Assembly (NCBI GenBank): GCA_013287095.1
Contig: JABDEJ010000105.1
Coordinates: 1 to 6,231 of the forward strand
DNA from: Bacteroidota bacterium
GTDB lineage: Bacteria > Bacteroidota > Bacteroidia > CAILMK01
Direction of reading: 5' to 3'
DNA length: 6,231 bases
Shown: piece by piece, positions 1-4,964 of the stretch
How positions within the stretch are numbered: position 1 is the stretch's first letter
Layout of the letters: every line of letters starts with the position of its first letter
The notes under the pieces: generated by a model
Told to the model about the DNA's origin: nothing
Databases searched by the model: none
What the model saw: the letters and a program-made list of their open reading frames with translations, nothing else
Translations under genes and position numbers: made by a program

Positions 1-38
1 AATCATTACCTTTAGGTTATCGAATTGTTACGGGGAAT

Positions 39-120
39 AGGAATCAGGAGTCAGGAATTAGGAGAAGTCAAAATAATCAAAGCATTTTCATTGGCTCCTG
101 ATTCCTGACCCCTGACTCCT
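39..120 (-). repeat. Long imperfect hairpin made of 7-base units, directly downstream of paaD
   Basis: The arms are about 39-64 and 95-120 with a 30-base loop. Compared base by base, the left arm and the reverse complement of the right arm differ at only three inner positions. Two of those three become G-U pairs if the minus strand is transcribed, so the stem is stronger in RNA read from paaD. Each arm is a run of heptamers of the type AATCAGG, AGTCAGG or AATTAGG. The right arm ends at the last base of the paaD stop codon. It could serve as a 3' end or RNA-stability structure for the paaD transcript, but there is no U-run, so it is not a typical intrinsic terminator. I see no gene in 1-119. 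Confidence 0.75.
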
Positions 121-632
121 TATAATGGCTTAAACTGCTGGAAACTTTGCCTGCAATCGTAGCAATAATGGATAGACCTGCAAAGTGTAGGTCCAAATGG
201 AGATTGCATGGTGGTATTGTGACTACCGCATCTGGGACAAGCGGCATCTTTCAGGGTTTCAAGATCGAGTTCTCCTTCGTATTTTTTTGGTGGGGCAAGT
301 TCAAAATCTTTGAGCGCAGCACGACCTTTTTCTGTGATGAGGTTACTACTCCATTGCCTTTCAAAATCTACTTTGACTTCAACAATATAATCCGGCAATG
401 TCTCTCTTACTTTTGTTTTGATCATATCCTGCATGATATGAATGGCTGGACAGCCTGAAAAAGTAGGGGTCATGGAGATTGTTATAAGCGCATTGTCTTC
501 ATCCACAACAATTTCAGGAATAATGCCCAGGTCAATTACTGATAGCATACGTATCTCAGGGTCCATAACCTGCTCAAGCGCTTCACGCACTATCTTTTCT
601 GTCCCGATCTTATTCTTTACCAAATTGTTCAT
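120..632 (-). CDS. paaD: PaaD-like 1,2-phenylacetyl-CoA epoxidase subunit (MIP18/DUF59 family)
   Basis: This 170-residue cytoplasmic protein matches PaaD, an accessory subunit of the PaaABCDE oxygenase that epoxidises phenylacetyl-CoA in aerobic phenylacetate catabolism. PaaD is thought to help mature a metal or Fe-S centre rather than catalyse. Visible signs: an N-terminal MIP18-like domain (about 10-95) with DPEI at 24-27, DLG at 34-36 and the conserved Cys61 in TFSGCPA; then a C-terminal zinc-ribbon-like part with C132-x2-C135 and C157-x2-C160, plus the SPFGPTLC and FKPL elements typical of PaaD rather than of plain SufT-like proteins. Length is normal. The start is fixed by an in-frame TGA at 639-641, three codons upstream. 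A purine-rich GAGGGG lies only two bases before ATG, unusually close. It is separated from any paaC or paaE partner within view, and is divergent from the Fic/winged-helix gene. Confidence 0.92.
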   Translation of the reverse strand: MNNLVKNKIGTEKIVREALEQVMDPEIRMLSVIDLGIIPEIVVDEDNALITISMTPTFSGCPAIHIMQDMIKTKVRETLPDYIVEVKVDFERQWSSNLITEKGRAALKDFELAPPKKYEGELDLETLKDAACPRCGSHNTTMQSPFGPTLCRSIHYCYDCRQSFQQFKPL

Positions 633-697
633 TTCCCCTCAAATTTAGTTTCTATCCTTTGAATTTGATTAATTTCGCCTTCTAAAGTATTCCGCTT

Positions 698-730
698 TCC
701 CTCTCCTGAAGAAGGGGCAGGCGTGAGGCT
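698..730. repeat. Possible degenerate copy of a Bacteroidetes intergenic repeat
   Basis: A CCCTCTCC block is followed, after a short spacer, by AGAAGGGG and then GCAGGCGTGAGG. The first part can pair weakly (CCCTCTCCT against AAGAAGGGG, with mismatches). I recall similar CCCTCTCC/GGAGAGGG-plus-GTGAGG sequences between many Bacteroidetes genes, but that is memory, not a search. It lies between the paaD start and the putative operator, so it may simply be an old insertion in the divergent promoter region. Confidence 0.35.
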
Positions 731-736
731 ATGAAT

Positions 737-754
737 GAAACAAAACTTTGTTTC
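737..754. promoter_or_regulatory. 18-bp palindrome, candidate operator in the divergent promoter region
   Basis: GAAACAAA and TTTGTTTC form perfect 8-base arms around a two-base centre (AC). It ends two bases before the -7-like box at 757-764, so a bound dimer would sit over the -33 zone of the plus-strand promoter. Position and symmetry suggest an operator. The protein that binds it is unknown; the winged-helix protein encoded from 812 is the obvious candidate. Confidence 0.5.
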
Positions 755-756
755 CA

Positions 757-764
757 TAAGTTTG
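757..764 (+). promoter_or_regulatory. Candidate Bacteroidetes -7 box for the Fic/winged-helix gene
   Basis: TAAGTTTG matches the Bacteroidetes -7 consensus TAnnTTTG exactly. It lies 47 bases before the ATG at 812, leaving room for a leader of about 40 bases. No TTG is found at the usual 17-23-base spacing upstream, where the palindrome sits instead, so the promoter may be weak or activator-dependent. Confidence 0.4.
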
Positions 765-811
765 TAAATAAGAGTGCGTGACAACACTATTTTAAAGAAG
801 AACGAGAGAAG

Positions 812-1945
812 ATGATCAAGCCGGTTTTGTTACAAAAACTGAACATTAATTATACCTTACCTGAAACCGTTGGGATGGCGATACGTGAAGTTGCCGAATT
901 CAAGGACTTCATTCAATATTACGATGTAGGCACAGCCATGATAAAACCTTATTTCGAAAAGGTGCACCGTGAAGAAATTGAATCCCTTAGCGGGTATTAC
1001 AACCCTGATAAATTAAATATTGAATTTGATTTTCTGCTTGGGGGCGATAAAGAACCTGAAAATGATGCTGAAAGGCTGACACTGAATCTTTCAACCATTT
1101 TAAAATCAACAGGAGGTGCCAAGGAAGAGGTTACGCTTCAATCTTTGCAAAAAATACAAGTTGACCTACACCAGGGTCTCGAACATGAAAGTTCCGGCAT
1201 CGGGCTTAGAATGGAAACCAACAGCCTGTTTGCGGCAACTGAAGAAGTTCAGTCACAAAACCCAATCGACAAGGATCTAAGAACCTGGCTGGATGATCTT
1301 ATAAAAGCTGCCAATGCAAAACAAACACCAGCTTTGGCACGTTGCTGGATTTTTTATTATTACTTCAACATCCTAAAGCCATATCCTGCTTACAATGAAT
1401 TGGTTGCTTATATTATCTGCAAACGAATTATTGCGTCAGAGAAACTGGATATGTTAAACACATTGAACATCGATAAATACGTTTTCCGGGATAAGGATTT
1501 TATTGAAATCTCTAAAAAACTGACAGATACGGAAGATTATTACCAAAAACTTAGCCCTGATCTCTCCGAATATCTTGATATCTGTGTGAAAGGGTTCAGA
1601 AACAATATTATTGCCAGCAGAAATGGTGCAACAGAATGCGTGAGAAGACAACTTGATTTTGCTTCACTCACCCCAAGACAAAAAAACTCTCTCAATTTCT
1701 GGCTGGAGAAGGCCTTCTATATCCATAAAGACAAACTGGACCAACTATCACCACGTCAGCACGAAATGATGCTTTTAATAGCCAAATACGGCTCTCTCAG
1801 TAATAAAGACCTGGTGCCTGTTTTCCAGGTAGAGCGCAAAACCATTCAGCGGGATTTTAATACCCTGCTCGAACTGAAACTCTTGGACCAGCGAGGCGGC
1901 GGAAGAGGATTGAGGTATTACATAAATATGAGGGTGGTGATATAA
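812..1945 (+). CDS. Degenerate Fic-fold protein with C-terminal winged helix, probable transcriptional regulator
   Basis: The 377-residue product has the layout of Fic proteins that end in a winged helix, but the active site is gone. The Fic-like region spans about 105-210. A G-x-x-R-like GIGLR (129-133) and the helix before the active site (ALARCWIFYYYFNIL) are recognisable. At the position of the H-P-F-x-D-G-N-G-R motif it reads K189-P-Y-P-A-Y-N195-E-L, so only Pro and Asn remain; the catalytic His is Lys and the phosphate-binding glycines and Arg are lost. AMPylation is therefore unlikely. Residues about 310-371 form a winged helix (SNKDLVPVFQVERKTIQRDF recognition region, then a G-rich wing, RGGGRGLRYYI). 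The start has GAGAGAAG just upstream and an in-frame stop at 779-781. Divergence from paaD suggests control of paaD or self-control; that is inference. Confidence 0.75.
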   Translation: MIKPVLLQKLNINYTLPETVGMAIREVAEFKDFIQYYDVGTAMIKPYFEKVHREEIESLSGYYNPDKLNIEFDFLLGGDKEPENDAERLTLNLSTILKSTGGAKEEVTLQSLQKIQVDLHQGLEHESSGIGLRMETNSLFAATEEVQSQNPIDKDLRTWLDDLIKAANAKQTPALARCWIFYYYFNILKPYPAYNELVAYIICKRIIASEKLDMLNTLNIDKYVFRDKDFIEISKKLTDTEDYYQKLSPDLSEYLDICVKGFRNNIIASRNGATECVRRQLDFASLTPRQKNSLNFWLEKAFYIHKDKLDQLSPRQHEMMLLIAKYGSLSNKDLVPVFQVERKTIQRDFNTLLELKLLDQRGGGRGLRYYINMRVVI

Positions 1946-1972
1946 TTAGGAATTGGGAATTAGGAATTAAGG
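1944..1972 (+). repeat. AATTAGG heptamer array starting in a stop codon
   Basis: Three back-to-back heptamers (AATTAGG, AATTGGG, AATTAGG) are followed by AATTAAGG. The first unit starts inside the TAA stop of the Fic/winged-helix gene (1943-1945). The unit matches those in the hairpin beside the paaD stop (39-120). It is too short and has no unique spacers, so it is not a CRISPR array. Confidence 0.7.
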
Positions 1973-2071
1973 AAATGACGCGTTCAATAAAAGGATCAAC
2001 TACAAATTTGATAGTGAATACTTTGAAGAGTAAAAATTGATTTTATTAACGCCCTCTTACTCATCAGCGAA

Positions 2072-2088
2072 TTACCCCTGAGGGGTAA
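2072..2088. repeat. Perfect 8-bp hairpin/palindrome with one-base centre
   Basis: TTACCCCT, a single G, then AGGGGTAA: both arms match perfectly. There is no T-run on either side, so it is not a clear intrinsic terminator. It could be a protein-binding palindrome, or the core of a small dispersed repeat. A DNA hairpin is possible only with some arm opening, because the loop is a single base. Confidence 0.6.
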
Positions 2089-2196
2089 CATGATCGGAGA
2101 AAACAAACCAATGCCACCTTACCACCCTGTAGAGGTAGAACATCGTATTCAAACATCTAGTTTAGAACTATTTACACATTTCCGGTTTAAAAAGGC

Positions 2197-2209
2197 TACC
2201 AATTTGGTA
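2197..2209. promoter_or_regulatory. Candidate HigA operator
   Basis: TACCAA, a central T, then TTGGTA: a perfect 6-base-arm palindrome 8 bases before the -7 box at 2218-2225. HigA-type antitoxins usually repress their own operon through such palindromes, and this position would block RNA polymerase. The binding itself is inferred. Confidence 0.55.
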
Positions 2210-2217
2210 ACATTTTT

Positions 2218-2225
2218 TACATTTG
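2218..2225 (+). promoter_or_regulatory. Candidate -7 promoter box of higBA
   Basis: TACATTTG matches TAnnTTTG exactly and ends only 7 bases before the toxin ATG at 2233. Transcription would start at about 2230-2232, giving a leaderless or almost leaderless mRNA. No TTG lies at the usual -33 spacing; that zone overlaps the palindrome flank. Confidence 0.5.
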
Positions 2226-2232
2226 TAGCGTT

Positions 2233-2526
2233 ATGAGAATAATAGCAAAGAGAACTTTGAAAGAGTTTTGGGAAAAATATCCGGATTCTGAAGAAGCACT
2301 TAGAGCATGGTATGATGAGGCGCTAAAAGAAAACTGGAATTCCTTTCATGAAATAAAAGAAAAGTACAGAACTGCAAGTGTTCTTGGCAATGACAGAGTG
2401 ATATTTAACATTAAAGGCAACAAGTACAGGCTAATAATCCTTATATTATTCGGTAGGGGCAAAATATTTATAAGATTTGTTGGAACACATACCGAGTACG
2501 ATAAAATAGACGCTAAAAATATATAA
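2233..2526 (+). CDS. higB: HigB-family type II toxin (probable mRNA interferase)
   Basis: The 97-residue protein fits the HigB_toxin family: small, basic, toxin-first order, followed four bases later by a HigA-like antitoxin. Members cleave mRNA, generally on the ribosome, and are neutralised by the cognate antitoxin. Family marks seen: the N-terminal MRIIAKRTLKEFWEKYPD with an aromatic/acidic helix, the central RVIFNIKGNKYRL (55-67) and the C-terminal FIRFVGTHTEYDKID (79-93), where His86 and Tyr89 are conserved. Nothing is missing, so the toxin looks intact. The ATG at 2233 is the only plausible start: the frame has a stop at 2188-2190 and no other start codon between. No Shine-Dalgarno is seen, which fits the leaderless promoter layout. 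Related RelE-like toxins are the alternative, but the closing motif favours HigB. Confidence 0.9.
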   Translation: MRIIAKRTLKEFWEKYPDSEEALRAWYDEALKENWNSFHEIKEKYRTASVLGNDRVIFNIKGNKYRLIILILFGRGKIFIRFVGTHTEYDKIDAKNI

Positions 2527-2530
2527 TGGC

Positions 2531-2887
2531 ATGAACATCAATCCCATAAAAACTGAGCAAGATTATGATAACGCGCTAAAGCGGATAAATGAGCTATGGG
2601 GTTCAAAGGAAGACACGCCCGAATGTGACGAATTTGAAATACTTTTTACCCTTGTTGAGGCTTATGAAAGAGATCATTATCCTATAACGCCTCCTCACCC
2701 CATAGAAGCTATAAAATTTCGCCTGGACCAGTTGGGTATGAAAGAAAGTGAGTTAAATAAAATACTCGGGAACAGGAGCAGGAAATCAGAGTTGTTCAAT
2801 GGAAAAAGGAAACTTACGTTATCAACTATCAGGATATTGCACCAGAAATTAAATATTCCTCTTGAGTCACTAATATCCCCATATTAA
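2531..2887 (+). CDS. higA: HigA-family antitoxin and autorepressor
   Basis: This 118-residue product should bind and neutralise the toxin encoded just upstream and repress the operon. The N-terminal half (1-56) is acidic (for example EYNxx-like stretches with D28, E31, D33, E34, E36), as expected for toxin contact. The second half is a helix-turn-helix of the XRE/HigA type: PIEAIKFRLDQLGMKESELNKILG (57-80), then the recognition region SRKSELFNGKRKLTLSTIRILHQKL (83-107). Closing residues IPLESLI are typical of the family. It starts four bases after the toxin stop; the earlier ATG at 2526-2528 overlaps that stop but ends after two codons, so translation probably re-initiates at 2531. The gene converges with the hydrolase, 14 bases apart, with no terminator seen between. 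Confidence 0.9.
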   Translation: MNINPIKTEQDYDNALKRINELWGSKEDTPECDEFEILFTLVEAYERDHYPITPPHPIEAIKFRLDQLGMKESELNKILGNRSRKSELFNGKRKLTLSTIRILHQKLNIPLESLISPY

Positions 2888-2901
2888 AACAAAAGATAAG
2901 T

Positions 2902-3684
2902 TCACATTGCCACAAACCCCTCAATCTCCTTATCAACCTCTCCTGACCTTTCTATATGTAGATAATGACCTGCATTCGGGAGCAATACAAGTTTTGAGCC
3001 TTTTATTTCTTTCGCACCGTCTTCGGCGACAGATACCTGCGTTAAGGATGGGTTTAAAATCCGATAAGGAATCAAAGCATCTTCTTCCCCGAAGATGATC
3101 AATGTGGGCTGGGTAATTAATTTTAAATGATCGAAGACTGGCTCATCTATCATCCCATTTATTGTCGCCAGGTAAACCTTCGCCGGCTGGATACTAATTT
3201 TATAGCCCGGTGGCAATGAAGCGAAATCAAAAAACTGCATGGAGTTTGCATAATTTTTAGCCTGGTCTCTCATCCATCGTTTGCTGGATTCTGAAAACTG
3301 CTCAAAGCCTGCCGGAGCAATGAGTATTAGTTTGTTAACTAAAGCTGGTTTTGAAATAGCCAAAACAATTGCAATCTGACCGCCCAGGGAATGGCCTATG
3401 AGGCATACCTGGTTCAGGTTCTGTTGTATAAGAAATTCGGCTATCGTCTCAGCAAAGAAAAAAGGGGTATAAGGATAATCACCGGATTGTGATTGCCCGT
3501 GTCCCGGTAAATCAATCGTAATACAATGAAAATGTTTTTTGAGTCCTGAGATATTCTTTGCCCAGGTTTGCATGGTTTCGCCAAGGCCATGAATAAAAAC
3601 AAGAGTATCCCGATGCTCCTCGCCTGCTTCGGAATAAGCGATTTTGATGCCATTAACTTCTGAATATTTGACTTTGGTTAGCAT
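2902..3684 (-). CDS. Alpha/beta hydrolase (serine esterase/thioesterase-like)
   Basis: The 260-residue protein has a complete alpha/beta hydrolase core with no signal peptide, so it is probably cytoplasmic. The oxyanion-hole HG motif is IHGLGE (His32-Gly33), a D-x-P-G-H-G motif follows at 58-63, the nucleophile elbow is GHSLGG with Ser99, the acid is probably Asp202 (FGEEDALIP) and the base His240 (NAGHYLHIE). A cap domain fits 130-190. Substrate cannot be read from the sequence. Being next to phaEC, a PHA or acyl-CoA ester role is possible, but the terminator at 3831-3868 separates it, so it likely has its own promoter. It lacks the Cys nucleophile of PHA synthases. The start is fixed by an in-frame TAA at 3688-3690, just upstream. 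Confidence 0.85.
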   Translation of the reverse strand: MLTKVKYSEVNGIKIAYSEAGEEHRDTLVFIHGLGETMQTWAKNISGLKKHFHCITIDLPGHGQSQSGDYPYTPFFFAETIAEFLIQQNLNQVCLIGHSLGGQIAIVLAISKPALVNKLILIAPAGFEQFSESSKRWMRDQAKNYANSMQFFDFASLPPGYKISIQPAKVYLATINGMIDEPVFDHLKLITQPTLIIFGEEDALIPYRILNPSLTQVSVAEDGAKEIKGSKLVLLPNAGHYLHIERSGEVDKEIEGFVAM

Positions 3685-3693
3685 AGCTTAAGG

Positions 3694-3817
3694 TTAACCG
3701 CAAAGAACGCAAAGGTATCGCAAAGGGCGCAAAGTTTTAAATTGATTATTCTCCAATTATTTATACTGTACAAAGCCTCTGTGTTCTCAGCGCAACCTCC
3801 GCGTTCTCTGCGGTTAA
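3694..3817 (-). repeat. Long inverted repeat of CGCAAAG-type heptamers upstream of the hydrolase
   Basis: The left arm (3694-3734) contains four copies of CGCAAAG at 3699, 3708, 3719 and 3728. The right arm (3777-3817) contains four matching units (CTCTGTG, CTCAGCG, CTCCGCG, CTCTGCG) at 3777, 3786, 3797 and 3806. Both arms use the same 9-11-9 spacing. The arms pair without gaps over 41 positions, about 30 of them Watson-Crick by my count, with a 42-base AT-rich loop. Most remaining A-C mismatches are G-U wobbles in minus-strand RNA, the strand that precedes the hydrolase. I recall similar CGCAAAGA-type repeats in many bacterial intergenic regions; I have not checked copy number here. Confidence 0.8.
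3710..3717 (-). promoter_or_regulatory. Possible -7 box for the hydrolase, inside the repeat
   Basis: On the minus strand the bases read TACCTTTG, a TAnnTTTG match 25 bases before the hydrolase ATG. It lies within the heptamer repeat, whose TTTG-rich units produce such matches easily, so the match may be accidental. No well-spaced -33 TTG is seen. Confidence 0.25.
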
Positions 3818-3825
3818 GCCTGCCT

Positions 3826-3868
3826 AAAACAAAAAAAATCTCCCCAAAGATAACCCTTGGGGAGATTT
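3826..3868 (-). terminator. Intrinsic terminator of the phaEC operon
   Basis: A perfect 12-bp stem (3836-3847 with 3857-3868; core CTCCCC/GGGGAG) with a 9-base loop is followed, on the minus strand, by a U-rich tail (A-run 3831-3838 on the plus strand, then C and four more A). It lies 22 bases beyond the phaC stop codon. It should end phaEC transcription before the hydrolase gene. Confidence 0.9.
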
Positions 3869-3890
3869 ATATACAGAGAATAATTGTCCT

Positions 3891-4946
3891 TTATTTATCC
3901 CGTGCTGCCAACCATTTTTCAATAGCCGGGCCGAGCTCTTTTTGAGTTCTGGAACCTACAAATACGCCGATGTGTCCCCCTGGAAATTTATACAGTTCTT
4001 TATCTTTCGTCCCTACATAATCATTGAATGGTATGGAAGAAGCTGGTGGAACCAGATTGTCTTCAGTTGCATATATATTCAGCAAAGGCATGGTGATGTT
4101 TTTCAGGTTCACCTTATGGCTACCCACTACCAATTCGCCTTTTACCAGTTTGTTTTGCTGATACAGGTCTTTCATAAACTGGCGATAGCACTCCCCTGCC
4201 TGGTTCGGACTGTCATTGATCCATTTTTCCATACGGAGATAGTTCATCAACTTGTCCTCGTCATCCATGATATTCAATAGATTCTGGAACTTAGATGCCT
4301 GTGCCATCGGTTTCAACAATGCGAAACCTGTGTTCAAAAACTCACCGGGCACGGTACCGTAGCCATCTACAAGCACATCCATGTCCATATCTTTAGCCCA
4401 TTTGAATAGCAAGCCATCATTGGTCGCAAAATCAATTGGGGTAACCAACGTTATCAGGTTCTTGATCTTTTCAGGATATATGGCAGAATAGATAGCAGAA
4501 AAAGTACCACCCTGGCAAATTCCCATAAGGTTGATAGAATCCACACCTTTCTCGTCACGAATGATATCAACAGCATCATTAAGATAACCACTAATGTAAT
4601 CATCAAGCGTCACGTATTTTTCTGCCGGACCGGGATAACCCCAATCCATCATGTAAACATCCAGACCCAGGTTGAGAAGATTCTTTACAAGGCTTCTATC
4701 CGGCTGCAGATCAAGCATATCCTGACGGTTCACCAAGGCATAGCTGATTAACACAGGGGTTTTTACCGTTGGCTTTGTATCTCTTGTATAGTGATATAAA
4801 GTTACCTTATCCCTTTTCCAGACTTCCGTTTTCGGGGTCTGCGCAACCAGGATTTCGCCTGTGTTTTTCAGGTTTTCGAAACCTTTAGCCAGTTTTTCGC
4901 TTACTGAGGCCATTTCCTCAGCCAGATTTTTTGTTTCTATCGCCAT
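3891..4946 (-). CDS. phaC: Class III poly(3-hydroxyalkanoate) synthase, catalytic subunit PhaC
   Basis: PhaC polymerises (R)-3-hydroxyacyl-CoA into polyhydroxyalkanoate on granule surfaces, together with PhaE. At 351 residues it has the short class III length (class I enzymes are near 590). The alpha/beta hydrolase core carries the lipase-like box GICQGG with nucleophile Cys144, then Asp296 (YATEDNLVP) and His325 (FPGGHIGVFVG). Their spacing (152 and 29 residues) is close to that of the Allochromatium vinosum enzyme (Cys149, Asp302, His331, from memory). The DWGYPGPAEKYVTLDDY stretch (101-117) is a family mark. It starts 18 bases after the phaE stop and is in the same reading frame as phaE, so it is translationally linked or re-initiated. 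The terminator after its stop shows it is the last gene of the operon. Confidence 0.95.
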   Translation of the reverse strand: MAIETKNLAEEMASVSEKLAKGFENLKNTGEILVAQTPKTEVWKRDKVTLYHYTRDTKPTVKTPVLISYALVNRQDMLDLQPDRSLVKNLLNLGLDVYMMDWGYPGPAEKYVTLDDYISGYLNDAVDIIRDEKGVDSINLMGICQGGTFSAIYSAIYPEKIKNLITLVTPIDFATNDGLLFKWAKDMDMDVLVDGYGTVPGEFLNTGFALLKPMAQASKFQNLLNIMDDEDKLMNYLRMEKWINDSPNQAGECYRQFMKDLYQQNKLVKGELVVGSHKVNLKNITMPLLNIYATEDNLVPPASSIPFNDYVGTKDKELYKFPGGHIGVFVGSRTQKELGPAIEKWLAARDK

Positions 4947-4964
4947 TATATTATTCCGAAAGAA

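Larger units (their letters stand above)
633..811. other. Divergent intergenic region between paaD and the Fic/winged-helix gene
   Basis: These 179 bases separate two divergently transcribed genes, so both promoters should lie here. The region holds an 18-bp palindrome (737-754) and a -7-like box toward the plus strand (757-764). At about 698-730 there is a C-rich then G-rich stretch (CCCTCTCC, then GAAGGGGCAGGCGTGAGG) that folds imperfectly and resembles an intergenic repeat I recall from Bacteroidetes genomes. No small coding gene is apparent. Confidence 0.7.
1946..2232. other. Non-coding gap between the Fic/winged-helix gene and higBA
   Basis: These 287 bases hold no convincing gene. From left to right: the heptamer array, a featureless AT-rich stretch, a perfect hairpin at 2072-2088, a weaker symmetric element at about 2120-2137 (TACC...GGTA), then the higBA promoter region. 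No transposase remnant was recognised. No clear U-run terminator follows the Fic/winged-helix gene. Confidence 0.6.

Noticed and set aside
640..647. TAAATTTG on the minus strand as the paaD -7 box
   Set aside because: It matches the consensus, but would start RNA inside or after the GAGGGG before the ATG, and no -33 TTG is seen. It is possible but too weak to list as a feature.
147..648. Plus-strand reading frames opposite paaD
   Set aside because: They mirror a well-supported paaD frame, with no start signal and no recognisable domains.
1454..1651. Minus-strand frame inside the Fic/winged-helix gene
   Set aside because: It is short, antisense to a long supported gene, and its sequence has no recognisable features.
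1944..1972. CRISPR-like array
   Set aside because: Units are 7 bases, tandem and without unique spacers.
1946..2232. Insertion-sequence remnant in the gap before higBA
   Set aside because: No transposase fragment, paired terminal repeats or target duplication could be identified.
3831..4280. Plus-strand reading frames over phaC and its 3' end
   Set aside because: They are antisense to a gene with a full catalytic triad and show no family features.
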